From the NCBI RefSeq assembly GCF_020733705.1, contig NZ_JAJFZM010000002.1:806001-870000 (forward strand): a stretch of DNA of 64,000 nt. Reading direction: 5' to 3'. Below, piece after piece: positions 27,586 to 36,368 of this stretch; position 1 is the stretch's first letter; the number at the start of each line of letters is the position of its first letter. Under the pieces are notes generated by a model. That model was not told the DNA's origin. It did not search any database and saw only the letters and a program-made list of their open reading frames with translations. This DNA is from Nocardia australiensis (GTDB lineage: Bacteria; Actinomycetota; Actinomycetes; Mycobacteriales; Mycobacteriaceae). The translations under genes were made by a program, and so were the position numbers.

Positions 27586-28028
27586 TTTATCACTGCATTC
27601 GGTTCACAGTCAAGCCCAACGTCGCGGAGGAGGAGAAGGAAGCCGCTCTCGCGCAGATGCGCGAGCACATCAACGCCATCCCAGCCATCGAGGCACGCAT
27701 CGTCGGGCCCGATTTCGGCGGGGAGTTCGACTACGGTGCGGTGTCCGTCCTCGCCGACCTCGACAGTTACGAGGACTACATGAACCACCCGGCGCACCTG
27801 GCCATGGACCGGGTCGGGTTGCCACTGGTCGACAAGTTCGTGTCGTACGACATCGCCGACGATCCGGACCCAGAGGTGGGAAGGAAGATCGCCGACATCC
27901 ACCGTCGCCGGTTCGAGAACGTGCCCGATATCGCCGAACTGGTCGCCGACGTCGGCGAGTACAGCGGCAGCGCCGCACCCGGCAGACACGGACAGCCCCG
28001 GCCTACCGCCACACCAGATCTGACCTGA
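27582..28028 (+). CDS. Dabb (stress-responsive alpha/beta-barrel) domain protein
   Basis: A 148-residue protein beginning MIYHCIRFTVKPNVAEEEKE. It contains DFGGEFDYGAVSVLADLDSY and YEDYMNHPAHLAMDR, the usual Dabb ferredoxin-like pattern, and then a C-terminal extension of about 45 residues. The start overlaps the previous stop by 4 bp. Dabb proteins are small dimeric barrels found in stress and polyketide-type operons. The C-terminal tail is low-complexity (GRHGQPRPTATPDLT). The reaction is unknown. Confidence 0.85.
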   Translation: MIYHCIRFTVKPNVAEEEKEAALAQMREHINAIPAIEARIVGPDFGGEFDYGAVSVLADLDSYEDYMNHPAHLAMDRVGLPLVDKFVSYDIADDPDPEVGRKIADIHRRRFENVPDIAELVADVGEYSGSAAPGRHGQPRPTATPDLT

Positions 28029-28093
28029 CCTGCACCACTCATGCCACGCCGGCCACAACAGCGATCATTCGCACTTCAGAACGAGACGCAGTC

Positions 28094-29060
28094 ATGCCTG
28101 AATACATTCCGACGCCGCCAGTACTCGAGCCCGCTGCCGCCGAGTTCGCGGCGGCGACCGCCAAGCCGCCGTTCCTGTTCGAGCTGGGCCCGGTCGAGGG
28201 CCGCAAGACGGTCGACGAGGTCCAGTCCGGTGACATTGCCAAGCCGGCAGTCGATGACGAGTGGGTCTCGGTCAGCGGCGGACCCACCGGGTCCGTGGAT
28301 GTCCGCATCGTCAAGCCTGCCGGGGCCACCGGCACGCTTCCAGTGATCATCTACATCCACGGCGCCGGCTGGGTGTTCGGCAACGCCGGCACTCACGATC
28401 GCCTGGTCCGTGAGCTCGCTGTCGGCGCTGATGCCGCTGTCGTCTTCCCCGAGTACGACCTGTCGCCGGAGGCCCGATACCCCGTCGCCATCGAGCAGAA
28501 CTACGCGGCGGCCGCATGGGTGGCGCGGCATGGCGCAGAGCACGGATTGGACACCACGCGCATCGCGATCGCGGGTGACTCGGTGGGCGGCGCCATGTCC
28601 GCCGCAGTCACCCTGCTCGCCAAGCAACGCGGCGATGTCGAGTTCTGCCAGCAAGTGCTGTTCTACCCGGTGACCGACGCCGACTTCGACACCGGCTCGT
28701 ACCATGAGTTCGCTGAGGGCTACTTCCTGCGTCGTGACGCCATGCAGTGGTTCTGGGATCAGTACATCAGCGACCATGCACAGCGCGCGGAGATCACCGC
28801 GAGCCCGCTGCGCGCGAGTGTCGACGAACTCGCCGGCCTGCCCCCGGCGCTGGTCATCACCGGCGAGGCCGACGTGCTGCGCGACGCAGGGTGAGGCATA
28901 TGCCAACAAGCTACGCAGCGCCGGGGTGCAGGTAGTCGCCACCCGCTACCAGGGCATCATCCACGACTTCGTCATGCTCAACGCCCTGCGCGATACCCAC
29001 GCGGCCCAGGCCGCGATCGGGCAGGCCATCGCCACGTTGAAGACCGCACTGACGGCCTGA
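28094..29060 (+). pseudogene. HSL-type acetyl-esterase/alpha-beta hydrolase, frameshifted near the C-terminus
   Basis: The main frame reads VIIYIHGAGWVFGNAGTHDR (HGGGW-type oxyanion motif) and later IAIAGDSVGGAMSAAVTLLA with the nucleophile in GDSVGG. At 28887 one extra C breaks the frame, and the translated product stops at 28894 after VLRDAG. Taking out that base joins GEAYANKLRSAGVQVVATRY and GIIHDFVMLNALRDT (catalytic His region) up to 29060. The restored protein is about 320 residues, normal for HSL-type hydrolases. The catalytic His is lost from the current product. It belongs to the MFS-NmrA-Dabb series. Confidence 0.85.
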
Positions 29061-29278
29061 GCGACAGCCCCGCCGTCGACCCGGCCGCGTGCGTGATCCG
29101 GCCCAACCGATGGACATCGTGTGGCTATTCCTGCACGCGATTACCGGGCTCCCGGCTTCTGGACTCGATCCAGTTGCTTGCCGACGCTGTGCCGTGCCCG
29201 GCCACCGATACCCACCCCGCATCGCGACGACGACGGACCGGGCCTCGACCGGCTCGTCCGACCGAATGGAGAACATCG
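29061..29278. other. short intergenic, nothing recognised
   Basis: The 218 bases between the esterase and the enoyl-CoA hydratase contain no family-like frame. A ribosome site (ATGGAGAACATCG) is just before 29279. Confidence 0.5.
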
Positions 29279-30139
29279 ATGAAATACAGCGGCTATCGGT
29301 CCCTCATGGTCCGTGCGGAAGACCGGGTCGCCTGGGTGACGATCGACAACCCGCCAGTCAACACCCTCGATGGCACGTTGGCCGGCGACCTCAAGGCGTT
29401 CGCCATCGAGGTACGTTCCGACGACGACATCGTCGTGATCGTCTTCCAGTCGGCCAATCCTGAGTTCTTCTCCGCCCACGCGGACTTCGAGTGGTCTTTC
29501 GACCCGAGCACGCTCATGGCCCTGGCCGACCCGGATTCCGACTCGTCGCTCAACCCGTTGCAGCAGCTCAACGAGCGGCTGCGTGCTCTTCCCCAGGTGA
29601 CGATCGCGAAACTGCGCGGCTACGCCCGCGCCGGCGGTGTCGAGCTGGCGATGGCCGCGGACATGCGATTCGCCGCTGCAGACCGGACCTGGCTGTCACA
29701 GCCGGAGTCGCTGATGGGGATCTTCCCCGGTGGTGGCGGCACCCAGTACCTCAACCGGCTGGTCGGGCGGGCCCGCGCGCTGGAGATCGTGCTCGGTGCA
29801 GAACTGTTCGAAACCTCGCTCGCCGAGCGCTACGGATGGATCAACCGCGCGGTACCCGACGAGCACCTCGACGCCTTCGTCGACTCGCTGGCACGGCGCA
29901 TCGCCGTTCTGCCCCAGGGCGTGGCCGCCGCCGCGAAGGAGGCACTCGACGCGGCCGAGGCCAGCGGCCCCGTACCGAACCTGGCAGAAGAAGCAGCCGC
30001 CCACGCCAAGGTCTACCCCTCCCCGGACGACGTCGTCCACCGGCTCCGCGTACTGATGAACCACGGCGGACAGACACGCGGCGGGGAACTCCGACTGGAG
30101 CGCCTGCTCGAATCCATCCCCTGGGCCCACCGCTCCTGA
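29279..30139 (+). CDS. enoyl-CoA hydratase/isomerase family protein
   Basis: A 286-residue protein. It has the crotonase pattern: VAWVTIDNPPVNTLDGTLAG at the N-terminus, then IAKLRGYARAGGVELAMAAD (oxyanion loop) and ESLMGIFPGGGGTQYLNRLV. The GARAxGG-type loop and the GIxPGGGGTQ loop are both present. One catalytic Glu is expected in GGVELAMAADM and another in PESLMGI. Such enzymes hydrate or isomerise enoyl-CoA esters. It is on the same strand as the GMC and HIT genes. Start ATG 29279 is at the conserved N-terminus, and the earlier frame has no support. Confidence 0.9.
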   Translation: MKYSGYRSLMVRAEDRVAWVTIDNPPVNTLDGTLAGDLKAFAIEVRSDDDIVVIVFQSANPEFFSAHADFEWSFDPSTLMALADPDSDSSLNPLQQLNERLRALPQVTIAKLRGYARAGGVELAMAADMRFAAADRTWLSQPESLMGIFPGGGGTQYLNRLVGRARALEIVLGAELFETSLAERYGWINRAVPDEHLDAFVDSLARRIAVLPQGVAAAAKEALDAAEASGPVPNLAEEAAAHAKVYPSPDDVVHRLRVLMNHGGQTRGGELRLERLLESIPWAHRS

Positions 30140-30510
30140 CCGGCCGCCGGCCATGTCCGCCGGACACCGCACTGCTCCGTGTCTTCCTCGGCCGCGGAGC
30201 ACCGCTACCGAGGCTGCTCGCCCTCGTCGACGCCCGCCTGCGACGGGTGGACGAGGACATCCGCGATGTGGTCTGGGGGCACCGCCGCGCCGCAAAGATG
30301 GGGTTGATTCCGCACGATGACCGCAGGCACACCATGGCCGTGTCGCAGTACACCTTGCGCGCCCTGTACTTCACGCAAGGCAATCTCCGTCAGCTCCGCG
30401 ACACCCTCGCGGGCTTCGACGACGAGGCCTTTCAGCGGGACACCAGGTGGCCGCGTGAGGAACTTCCCTTCCGCCCCTCGGACTTCACCCAGGACCAGGG
30501 GCACCAATAG
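30140..30510 (+). other. open frame without recognised family
   Basis: The frame over about 30153-30510 reads LLRVFLGRGAPLPRLLALVD, then VAVSQYTLRALYFTQG-like sequence. It has acceptable codon use and no match I recognise. It lacks a clear start and may be a remnant of a neighbouring gene. No terminator or repeat was seen. Confidence 0.3.
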
Positions 30511-30569
30511 AACCCGTTCGCACCCCTCTGCGGATGGTCCGCCCACCGTATGTGAAAGGTACTTCAGCC

Positions 30570-31004
30570 GTGCCCACTCTGTTCTCACGCATCATCGCCG
30601 GTGAGTTGCCCGGACGCTTTGTCTGGCGGGATCCTGAAGTCACCGCGTTTCTCACCATCGCGCCCTTGCGGCCCGGCCACACTCTCGTTGTTCCTCGGCG
30701 CGAGATCGACCGGTGGACGGATGCCGACGGCGCGCTTCTGGGGCGGTGCATGGAGGTCGCCCAGGCCGTTGGGCAAGGGGCGCAGCGGGCTTGGGACGCT
30801 CCGCGAGCCGGCCTCGTCATCGCGGGCTTCGAGGTGCCGCACCTGCACATACATGTCGCTCCTGTCTGGGACATGTCCGACTTCGATTTCAGCAAGGCCA
30901 AGCCGGAGGAGGACCAGTCCGCTCTGGACGACGCCGCGGAGAAATTGCGTGCCGCCTTGCTCGAACTCGGTTATGAACAGGCCCGGGACACCGACCGCGG
31001 CTGA
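30570..31004 (+). CDS. HIT-family hydrolase
   Basis: A 144-residue protein. It begins MPTLFSRIIAGELPGRFVWR at GTG 30570 and has the HIT motif HLHIHVAPVW preceded by GLVIAGFEVP. The HxHxHxx triad is complete. HIT enzymes hydrolyse nucleotide phosphoramidates or related dinucleotides. AAAGGTACTT precedes the start. It is 22 bp before the GMC gene on the same strand. The length is normal. Confidence 0.9.
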   Translation: MPTLFSRIIAGELPGRFVWRDPEVTAFLTIAPLRPGHTLVVPRREIDRWTDADGALLGRCMEVAQAVGQGAQRAWDAPRAGLVIAGFEVPHLHIHVAPVWDMSDFDFSKAKPEEDQSALDDAAEKLRAALLELGYEQARDTDRG

Positions 31005-31025
31005 TACTCCAAGGAGACGCTGAGC

Positions 31026-32645
31026 ATGAGTATCCACCCTGAACAGGCCGATGCCGCGGCGACCGCGACCTCGCATTGGCTCGCACTCGCCGACCACATG
31101 GACGACGGTGCCACGTTCGATTACATCGTGTGCGGCGCCGGTTCGTCCGGTTCCGTTCTCGCCGGCAGGCTCGCGGCCGATCCGGCCGTCACGGTACTGC
31201 TTGTTGAGAGCGGCGGCGACGACGATGACGAGCGTGTCCGCGATCCCGACCTGTGGCCGGCCAACCTCGGCAGCGAGCGGACCTGGGACCACGTCACGGA
31301 GCCGAACCAGCATCTGAACGGGCGCCGGCTCGCTTACGCCACCGGCCGTGGGCTGGGCGGGGGAGGTGCCATCAACGCGGGTGTGTGGGCCCGTGGCCAC
31401 CGGAGCGACTGGGACTTCTACGCCGAGACCGCGGGCGATTCCGCGTGGGGCTACTCGCACGTACTGGAGCACTACCGCGGCATCGAGGACTGGCAGGGCG
31501 CGCCCGACCCCGAGCGCCGGGGGACCGGCGGGCCGATGCGGATACGACCGTCGCAGGACGTGCATCCGCTCTTCACCGCCTTCCTCGACGGCGCCGAGGC
31601 CGCCGGCATCCCCCGATTCGACAGCGCCAACGGGGTCCTGATGGAGGCGAACTCCGGTGGCGCCGTGCGGGACGAGAACATCCACGACGGTGTACGGCAG
31701 ACCCCCTTCCGTCGCTACGTCGCCGACCGTGTGGGGCAGCCGAACCTCACGGTCCTGCCGCGCACGACGGTCTCCCGTGTCCTGTTCTCCTCAGGCCGGG
31801 CCCGCGGCGTCGAGCTCGTGCGCGACGGCAGGCCGCTGCGCGTCAACGCGTCGCACGAGGTGGTGCTGTCGCTGGGCGCGCTCGGCACCCCGGCCGTGCT
31901 CATGCGGTCCGGGATCGGGGACGCGGACGAACTGCGGAACCTGGGCATCCTGGTGGTCCAGCACCTGCCCGGCGTCGGCCGCAACCTTGACGACCACATA
32001 CGCCTGCCCTGCATGTGGGAGGCGACGGACGTGCCGCTGCCGGTGCCCACACGCAGCCAGACCGTCTGCTTCTGGCAGGACGAAACACGGCCGGGCGCAC
32101 CGGAGTTCGTCATGTACGTCTCGCCGGCGCCATCCGTCTCCCCCGAGAGCGCGGCGCAGTACCCGCCGCCCGAGCGGTGTTTCACCCTGATGCCTGCCAT
32201 GCGCCTGCGCGGCGGCAGCCGCGGCCGGGTCCGCCTGGCGAACACGGACCCGATGGCCGGACCGCGCATCGAGACGAACTTCCTCGCCGACCCCGACGAC
32301 GTGCGCTCGGCCCTGTCCGCCGTCGCCATGGCCCGGGAGATCGGCAACTCCGTGGCGCTCCGCCCGTTCGTCGAACGGGAGGTGTCCCCGGCGTCCTTCG
32401 CGACAGACACGGTGGAGATGTTTGTGCGGAACGCCGTGGAGACCTACTGGCACCAGAGCGGTACGTCCCGGATGGGGCGGGACGAGGGAGCCGTGGTGGA
32501 CGCGAGGCTCAAGGTGCACGGCATCGAGGGCCTGCGCGTCGCCGACGCCTCGGTGCTGCCCCACGTGACGGTCGCCAACACCATGGCCCCTTCCATGGTG
32601 GTCGGCGAGCGGGCAGCCGAGATTCTCGCGGCCGAACAGAGCTGA
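31026..32645 (+). CDS. GMC family oxidoreductase (choline dehydrogenase-like)
   Basis: A 539-residue protein. The N-terminal FAD-binding motif reads FDYIVCGAGSSGSVLAGRLA, then LLVESGGDDDD. GMC signature 1 is near GRGLGGGGAINAGVWARGH. The C-terminal part has YWHQSGTSRMGRDEGAVVDA, with the catalytic His, and HVTVANTMAPSMVVGERAAE near the end. The family oxidises alcohols using FAD. It closes the plus-strand catabolic-looking series. The length is normal. The substrate is not known. Confidence 0.92.
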   Translation: MSIHPEQADAAATATSHWLALADHMDDGATFDYIVCGAGSSGSVLAGRLAADPAVTVLLVESGGDDDDERVRDPDLWPANLGSERTWDHVTEPNQHLNGRRLAYATGRGLGGGGAINAGVWARGHRSDWDFYAETAGDSAWGYSHVLEHYRGIEDWQGAPDPERRGTGGPMRIRPSQDVHPLFTAFLDGAEAAGIPRFDSANGVLMEANSGGAVRDENIHDGVRQTPFRRYVADRVGQPNLTVLPRTTVSRVLFSSGRARGVELVRDGRPLRVNASHEVVLSLGALGTPAVLMRSGIGDADELRNLGILVVQHLPGVGRNLDDHIRLPCMWEATDVPLPVPTRSQTVCFWQDETRPGAPEFVMYVSPAPSVSPESAAQYPPPERCFTLMPAMRLRGGSRGRVRLANTDPMAGPRIETNFLADPDDVRSALSAVAMAREIGNSVALRPFVEREVSPASFATDTVEMFVRNAVETYWHQSGTSRMGRDEGAVVDARLKVHGIEGLRVADASVLPHVTVANTMAPSMVVGERAAEILAAEQS

Positions 32646-32693
32646 GATGACGAGCAGTGCCGAGATGAAAGGCCGTCCTCAGAGGCAGGGTGA

Positions 32694-33030
32694 TCAGGCG
32701 GCGCCGTCGCAGGCGGTGGCGGCGGATTTGTCCTGCCAGGCTGCGAGGTCGTCCTGAAGGCTGCGGACCTTGACCAGCGGGCGCTCGATCGCGTCGCGGC
32801 CCAGGGCCGGCTGCCGGGGGAGCCTGTCCCCGCTGGTGGCCTCGTGAATCAGGGCGGCGCCCTTGACCGGGTCACCGAGTCGGTGTGGTTGGCGGTGCCG
32901 ATCCACTCCAGGGTGGCGTGGGCGGGTGTGCCGCCGTAGGCGGGGATGCGCCTGGCTGCGGTCGACAGGGAGTTGGTGCCGAGGAAGTCGGTGCGGAAGA
33001 CGCCGGGTTCCACGACCACGCTCTCGCCGG
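32694..33030 (-). pseudogene. SDR oxidoreductase C-terminal fragment with frameshift
   Basis: The minus strand reads VVVEPGVFRTDFLGTNSLST and then YGGTPAHATLEWIGTANHTD, the C-terminal part of SDRs of the epimerase/oxidoreductase type (VxPGxxxTxF). Near 32880 the frame shifts, and GDPVKGAALIHEATSGDRLP continues to the stop at 32694. The Rossmann and YxxxK parts are missing. It abuts, in antiparallel orientation, an MmyB-regulator fragment, the usual divergent partner of such SDRs. Confidence 0.75.
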
Positions 33031-33379
33031 ACGCCTGATCACCGACTTCCGGGCGCTCCCCGCGGCCGAACGGAACCAGGCCCGCTTCGTCTTCCTCGAC
33101 CCGCACGCGCGCGAGCTGTACCGGGACTGGCCCCGCGTCGCCGCGGACACCGCCGCCATGCTCCGCCTCGACGCGGGCCGCCACCCGGACGACCCCGCCC
33201 TGAGTCACCTGGTTGATGAGCTGTCCATACACAGCAAGGAATTCAGCCGGTTCTGGGCGGACAACAAAGTCCACCGGCGCACGACCGACACCAAGGGCTA
33301 CCACCACCCCCTTGTGGGTGAGCTCACCGTCACCTACCAGGCCCTCACTCCCGTAGACGACCCGGACCAGATCCTCTGA
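33030..33379 (+). pseudogene. C-terminal fragment of an XRE/MmyB-type regulator
   Basis: The frame from about 33036 reads RLITDFRALPAAERNQARFV, then RVAADTAAMLRLDAGRHPDD and LSIHSKEFSRFWADNKVHRR. It ends YHHPLVGELTVTYQAL...DDPDQIL. This is the MmyB-like ligand domain of actinobacterial helix-turn-helix regulators, clearly recognisable. The helix-turn-helix N-terminus is replaced by the antisense of the SDR remnant. A deletion removed both promoters and the starts between the two genes. Confidence 0.8.
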
Positions 33380-33447
33380 GGTGCCCGGTCCCCTCCGGAC
33401 AGTGACCCCTCGTAGGGTGGTTACGGGAATTGAGAGGGAAACTGTTC

Positions 33448-33741
33448 GTGGGTCATCAGAGGAGAAAGTACTCGCCCGAATATAAGGACGAGGCTGTGAA
33501 AATGGTTCTCGAGAGCTCGGGCCGGTCGATCGCGGCGGTCGCGCGGGATCTGGGAATCAATGAGGGAACGCTCACCAATTGGGTGGCGCTGTACCGGAAG
33601 AAGCATCCGGTCGAAGAGGAACCGCTGACGATATCCGAGCGTGCCCGCTTGCGGGAGCTGGAGCGGGAGAACCGGGAATTGCGCATGAAGGCGGACTTCT
33701 TGGAAAAAGCGGCCGCCTTCTTCGCGAGTCACCAGCAGTGA
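33448..33741 (+). CDS. IS3-family transposase OrfA
   Basis: A 97-residue protein from GTG 33448: RRKYSPEYKDEAVKMVLESS, then IAAVARDLGINEGTLTNWVA, a HTH_Tnp_1 helix-turn-helix. It ends with a leucine-rich segment (LRELERENRELRMKADFLEK) that forms the OrfA-OrfB interaction coil. It looks intact. It overlaps the OrfB start at 33738 by 4 bp, the place of the expected -1 frameshift in this family. Confidence 0.85.
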   Translation: MGHQRRKYSPEYKDEAVKMVLESSGRSIAAVARDLGINEGTLTNWVALYRKKHPVEEEPLTISERARLRELERENRELRMKADFLEKAAAFFASHQQ

Positions 33742-34603
33742 AATACGAATACATTGCGGATATGGACGCGGAGAAGGCGTATCCGGTCGCCTTCATGTGC
33801 AAGAACATGAGGGTGTCGAGATCCGGTTATTACGAATGGTATGACCGACCGGTCTCGGAAACCAGGAAATGGCGCGAGGATATGAAGCTGATGATCCGGG
33901 CTGTCTTCGACGACAGCTACGGAACCTACGGGCATCGGCGCATCCATGCGGTGCTGGTGGCCTCGGGTCACGCAGTGGACGACGACATTGTACGCAAGCT
34001 CATGCGGGAGCTGGATTTGGTGCCCTGCCAGCCGAAGCCATGGCGGCCGGCCACCACCGAGGCCGACATCGGTCACCGGATCCCCGACCTCGTGCAACGC
34101 GACTTCACCGCCGCCGCGCCGGGTGAGAAATTCGTCTCCGATATCACGTATATCCGGACGGCTTGGATTCCAGCAGTCGTTGCAACACCGACGATGCGAG
34201 GTTGGCGTTGGCTGCGCGGAAATATACTGCGGCGGAGAAGGATCGGTTTTTCGAGGTTCTGGATCGTGGTGGCACGATTCGCGCTGCAGCTATATTCCAC
34301 AGCGACCGCGGCTCGAACTACACCAGCTATGATTTCGGGAAGAAACTGAAGAAGATGAACATGCGTCAGTCCGTCGGCCGCACCGGAGTATGCTGGGACA
34401 GCTGTATGGCGGAATCGTTCTTCGGCACCCTGAAGGACGAATGGCTGCACCGAGTGTCATTTACCACCCGCGACCAGGCGCGGCGTGCGGTTGTGGAATA
34501 TATCGAGACATTCTACAATCGGAATCGTCTTCACTCGGGACTCGGCTACAAGGCGCCACTACAGGTCCACGCCGATTATCTGAACCGGCAGGCAGCAGCA
34601 TGA
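33738..34603 (+). pseudogene. IS3-family transposase OrfB, deleted and frameshifted
   Basis: Starts GTG 33738 (KYEYIADMDAEKAYPVAFMC) and reads through MRVSRSGYYEWYDRPVS to EKFVSDITYIRT. Just after this, the segment with the first catalytic Asp is cut short. The sequence resumes in another frame at about 34163 (LALAARKYTAAEKDRFFEVL, then AAIFHSDRGSNYTSYDFGKK) and ends with FGTLKDEWLHRVSFTT, YNRNRLHSGLGYKAPLQVHA. The second and third acidic motifs remain. The gene is not functional. Confidence 0.85.
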
Positions 34604-34655
34604 AATAACCCTTCGGGATGCTGTCCGGAAAACGCCGGGCCCCTCAAATATCTTT

Positions 34656-35653
34656 CGGGGATAGGTGTTTTCGCGATTGCGCAACGACTGACTGCGGATC
34701 GGGTGCCATCGCCGTCGGCCAACGACAGGAAGCGCAATCCCCACCGAACGACGATCGCGTGGCCGAAGAGCGCCGTGCGAGTGATCCTGACCAACCCGCG
34801 CTGCACCGGTTACGAAGTGTGGAACAAACAACGCAAGCAGGAGTCGCTGATCGATGTCGATGATGTCGCGCTGGGGCATCAGACGAAGCTCACATGGAAT
34901 CCCCAGAGCGACTGGGTATTCTCCGATCATCCCGTCCACGAAGCGCTGATCACGAAGAACACCTTCGAACAGGTTCGCCTTCGGCTTGCATCGCGCGGCC
35001 CCCGGTCGACCGGGCGGGAAATCACGCGCCACCTACACCCGTACGGGTTCAAGGGCATGATGTTCCATGAAGAGTGTGGGCGACGGATGCAGGGCAACTG
35101 GAACCACGGTATCGCTCACTATCGCTGCCGGTATCCCTCGGAATACGCCATCGCGAACCTCATCGACCATCCGCCTTCGGTATACGTGCGCGAAGATGCG
35201 TTCATCGAACAGGTCGACACCTGGCTGGCCGACGTGTTCCAGGCCGACCGGATCGAACACTCGCTGCGGATGCTGGAGGAGTCGCAACAGACCAGTCGAC
35301 TAACGCTGGACCCACCACCGGGTTCCCTGGCCGAGTGTGAGCGGAAGCTGGCTCGACATCGTGCCGCGTTGGAAGCCGGCGCAGATCCTGTTCTTGTCGC
35401 CCAATGGATTCGAGAAGTTCAGCAGGAACGACGGTTAGCGGAAGCGCAGATCACGGCCAGTAACCGACGACCCGAACACAACCGTCGGATGACCCGAAAC
35501 GAAATCAAAGAGGGGGGGAAGCATCTCGGCGGGCTGACAAGTGTTTTGCGAACCGCCGATGTTCGCGACAAGTGGGAGGCGTACCAACAACTAGGTCTGA
35601 AGCTGACCTATAGCCACGAAAAACGGGTGGTTACGGTTGAAGCTGAACCGTAA
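34656..35653 (+). pseudogene. large serine recombinase, catalytic N-terminus lost
   Basis: About 330 residues: IGVFAIAQRLTADRVPSPSA, then AVRVILTNPRCTGYEVWNKQ (Recombinase domain), and a zinc-ribbon-like HEECGRRMQGNWN...YRCRY region. A C-terminal coiled coil ends with VRDKWEAYQQLGLKLTYSHE. The N-terminal resolvase domain with its catalytic Ser is missing, replaced by the IS3 end. Large serine integrases move prophages and other integrative elements. The last codons overlap a hairpin that reads as the terminator of the tRNA-Leu on the other strand. Confidence 0.85.
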
Positions 35654-35660
35654 CCACCCG
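35624..35660 (-). terminator. intrinsic terminator of tRNA-Leu, inside the recombinase 3' end
   Basis: A 15-bp perfect stem (35624-35638 with 35646-35660, 7-nt loop) is followed on the minus strand by a T5 run (A's at 35619-35623 on plus). It lies 16 bp after the tRNA 3' end. The recombinase stop (TAA 35651-35653) is within the 3' arm. Confidence 0.75.
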
Positions 35661-35675
35661 TGGGCGTACTGGTTG

Positions 35676-35760
35676 TGTCCGGAGGGGGACTTGAACCCCC
35701 ACGCCCGTTAAAGGGCACTAGCACCTCAAGCTAGCGCGTCTGCCATTCCGCCACCCGGAC
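35676..35760 (-). tRNA. tRNA-Leu (anticodon GAG)
   Basis: Eighty-five bases read GTCCGGGTGGCGGAATGG at the 5' end. The anticodon loop TTGAGGT gives anticodon GAG. A class-II long variable arm follows, then GGGGGTTCAAGTCCCCC as the T arm and TCCGGACA at the 3' end. The seven-base acceptor stem pairs fully (one G-T). No CCA is encoded. It decodes CUC/CUU leucine codons. It marks the boundary between the scarred left half and the conserved right half. Confidence 0.93.
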
Positions 35761-35936
35761 CGGTGATGCTCAGCAAGATTATCGGATGTGGACGTGTGGA
35801 CCAAATCGTGCGTCTAGCTGGTGATTCTCGGATGGTTTGCCGATGTGCGGACTCCGGGGGTGGTCGTTGCTTGACGGGGTGGTGGTACTTACTATCCGGC
35901 TTGGCGGTTCCGGTGGGTTGTGAGTGAGGTCGGGTG

Positions 35937-36320
35937 ATGGGCGAGAAGCGATCTGGGCCGTATTTCTGCGGGATCGACGCGGCGATGGATGTGATCGGCG
36001 GGAAGTGGAAGTCGCTGATCGCGTGGGAGCTGGAGACTCATGGGGTGCGGCGGTTCGGTGAACTGCGGCGCGGGCTGGTGGGGGTGTCGGAGAAGATGCT
36101 GATCCAGCAGCTGCGGGAGCTGGAGGAGGACGGGATTGTGGACCGTGAGGTCTATCCCGAGGTGCCGCCGCGCGTCGAGTATCGGCTGACCGAGTTGGGT
36201 TCAGCGTTGAATGCCGCGCTGGCGCCGCTCGGCGTGTGGGGACGTGAACGCATCGACCGGATCGGCGCAGCCCGCGTCCACGGTTCACTGGAACCCGAGG
36301 AAGGCGCAACAGACAGCTGA
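35937..36320 (+). CDS. HxlR family transcriptional regulator
   Basis: A 127-residue protein. It has the winged-helix pattern of HxlR: GKWKSLIAWELETHGVRRFG, then ELRRGLVGVSEKMLIQQLRE and VDREVYPEVPPRVEYRLTEL. HxlR regulators respond to electrophiles or formaldehyde-type stress and usually control a neighbouring gene. Start ATG 35937; GTG 35934 is equally possible. No clear target lies next to it. An intrinsic terminator follows directly. Confidence 0.9.
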   Translation: MGEKRSGPYFCGIDAAMDVIGGKWKSLIAWELETHGVRRFGELRRGLVGVSEKMLIQQLRELEEDGIVDREVYPEVPPRVEYRLTELGSALNAALAPLGVWGRERIDRIGAARVHGSLEPEEGATDS

Positions 36321-36325
36321 AACAA

Positions 36326-36354
36326 CGAAACCCCCAGGCACGCTGGGGGTTTCG
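36326..36354 (+). terminator. intrinsic terminator after the HxlR gene
   Basis: CGAAACCCCCAG (36326-36337) pairs perfectly with CTGGGGGTTTCG (36343-36354), a 12-bp stem with a 5-nt loop, 5 bp after the HxlR stop. The stem itself ends in TTT. Confidence 0.75.
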
Positions 36355-36368
36355 GTAATCGTTTGAAC

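Larger units (their letters stand above)
33394..34629 (+). mobile_element. IS3-family element, decayed
   Basis: Imperfect inverted ends start TCCGGACAG at 33394 and end CTGTCCGGA at 34629. Inside, an OrfA gene (33448-33741) and an OrfB gene (33738-34603) overlap, the usual IS3 arrangement. OrfB has an internal deletion and frameshift, so the element is inactive. It lies between the MmyB fragment and the recombinase remnant. Confidence 0.8.

Noticed and set aside
33388..33403. Sequence like the tRNA-Leu 3' end (GTCCCCTCCGGACAG), a possible second attachment site
   Set aside because: It is in the opposite orientation to the tRNA and coincides with the IS3 terminal repeat (TCCGGACAG), which explains it.
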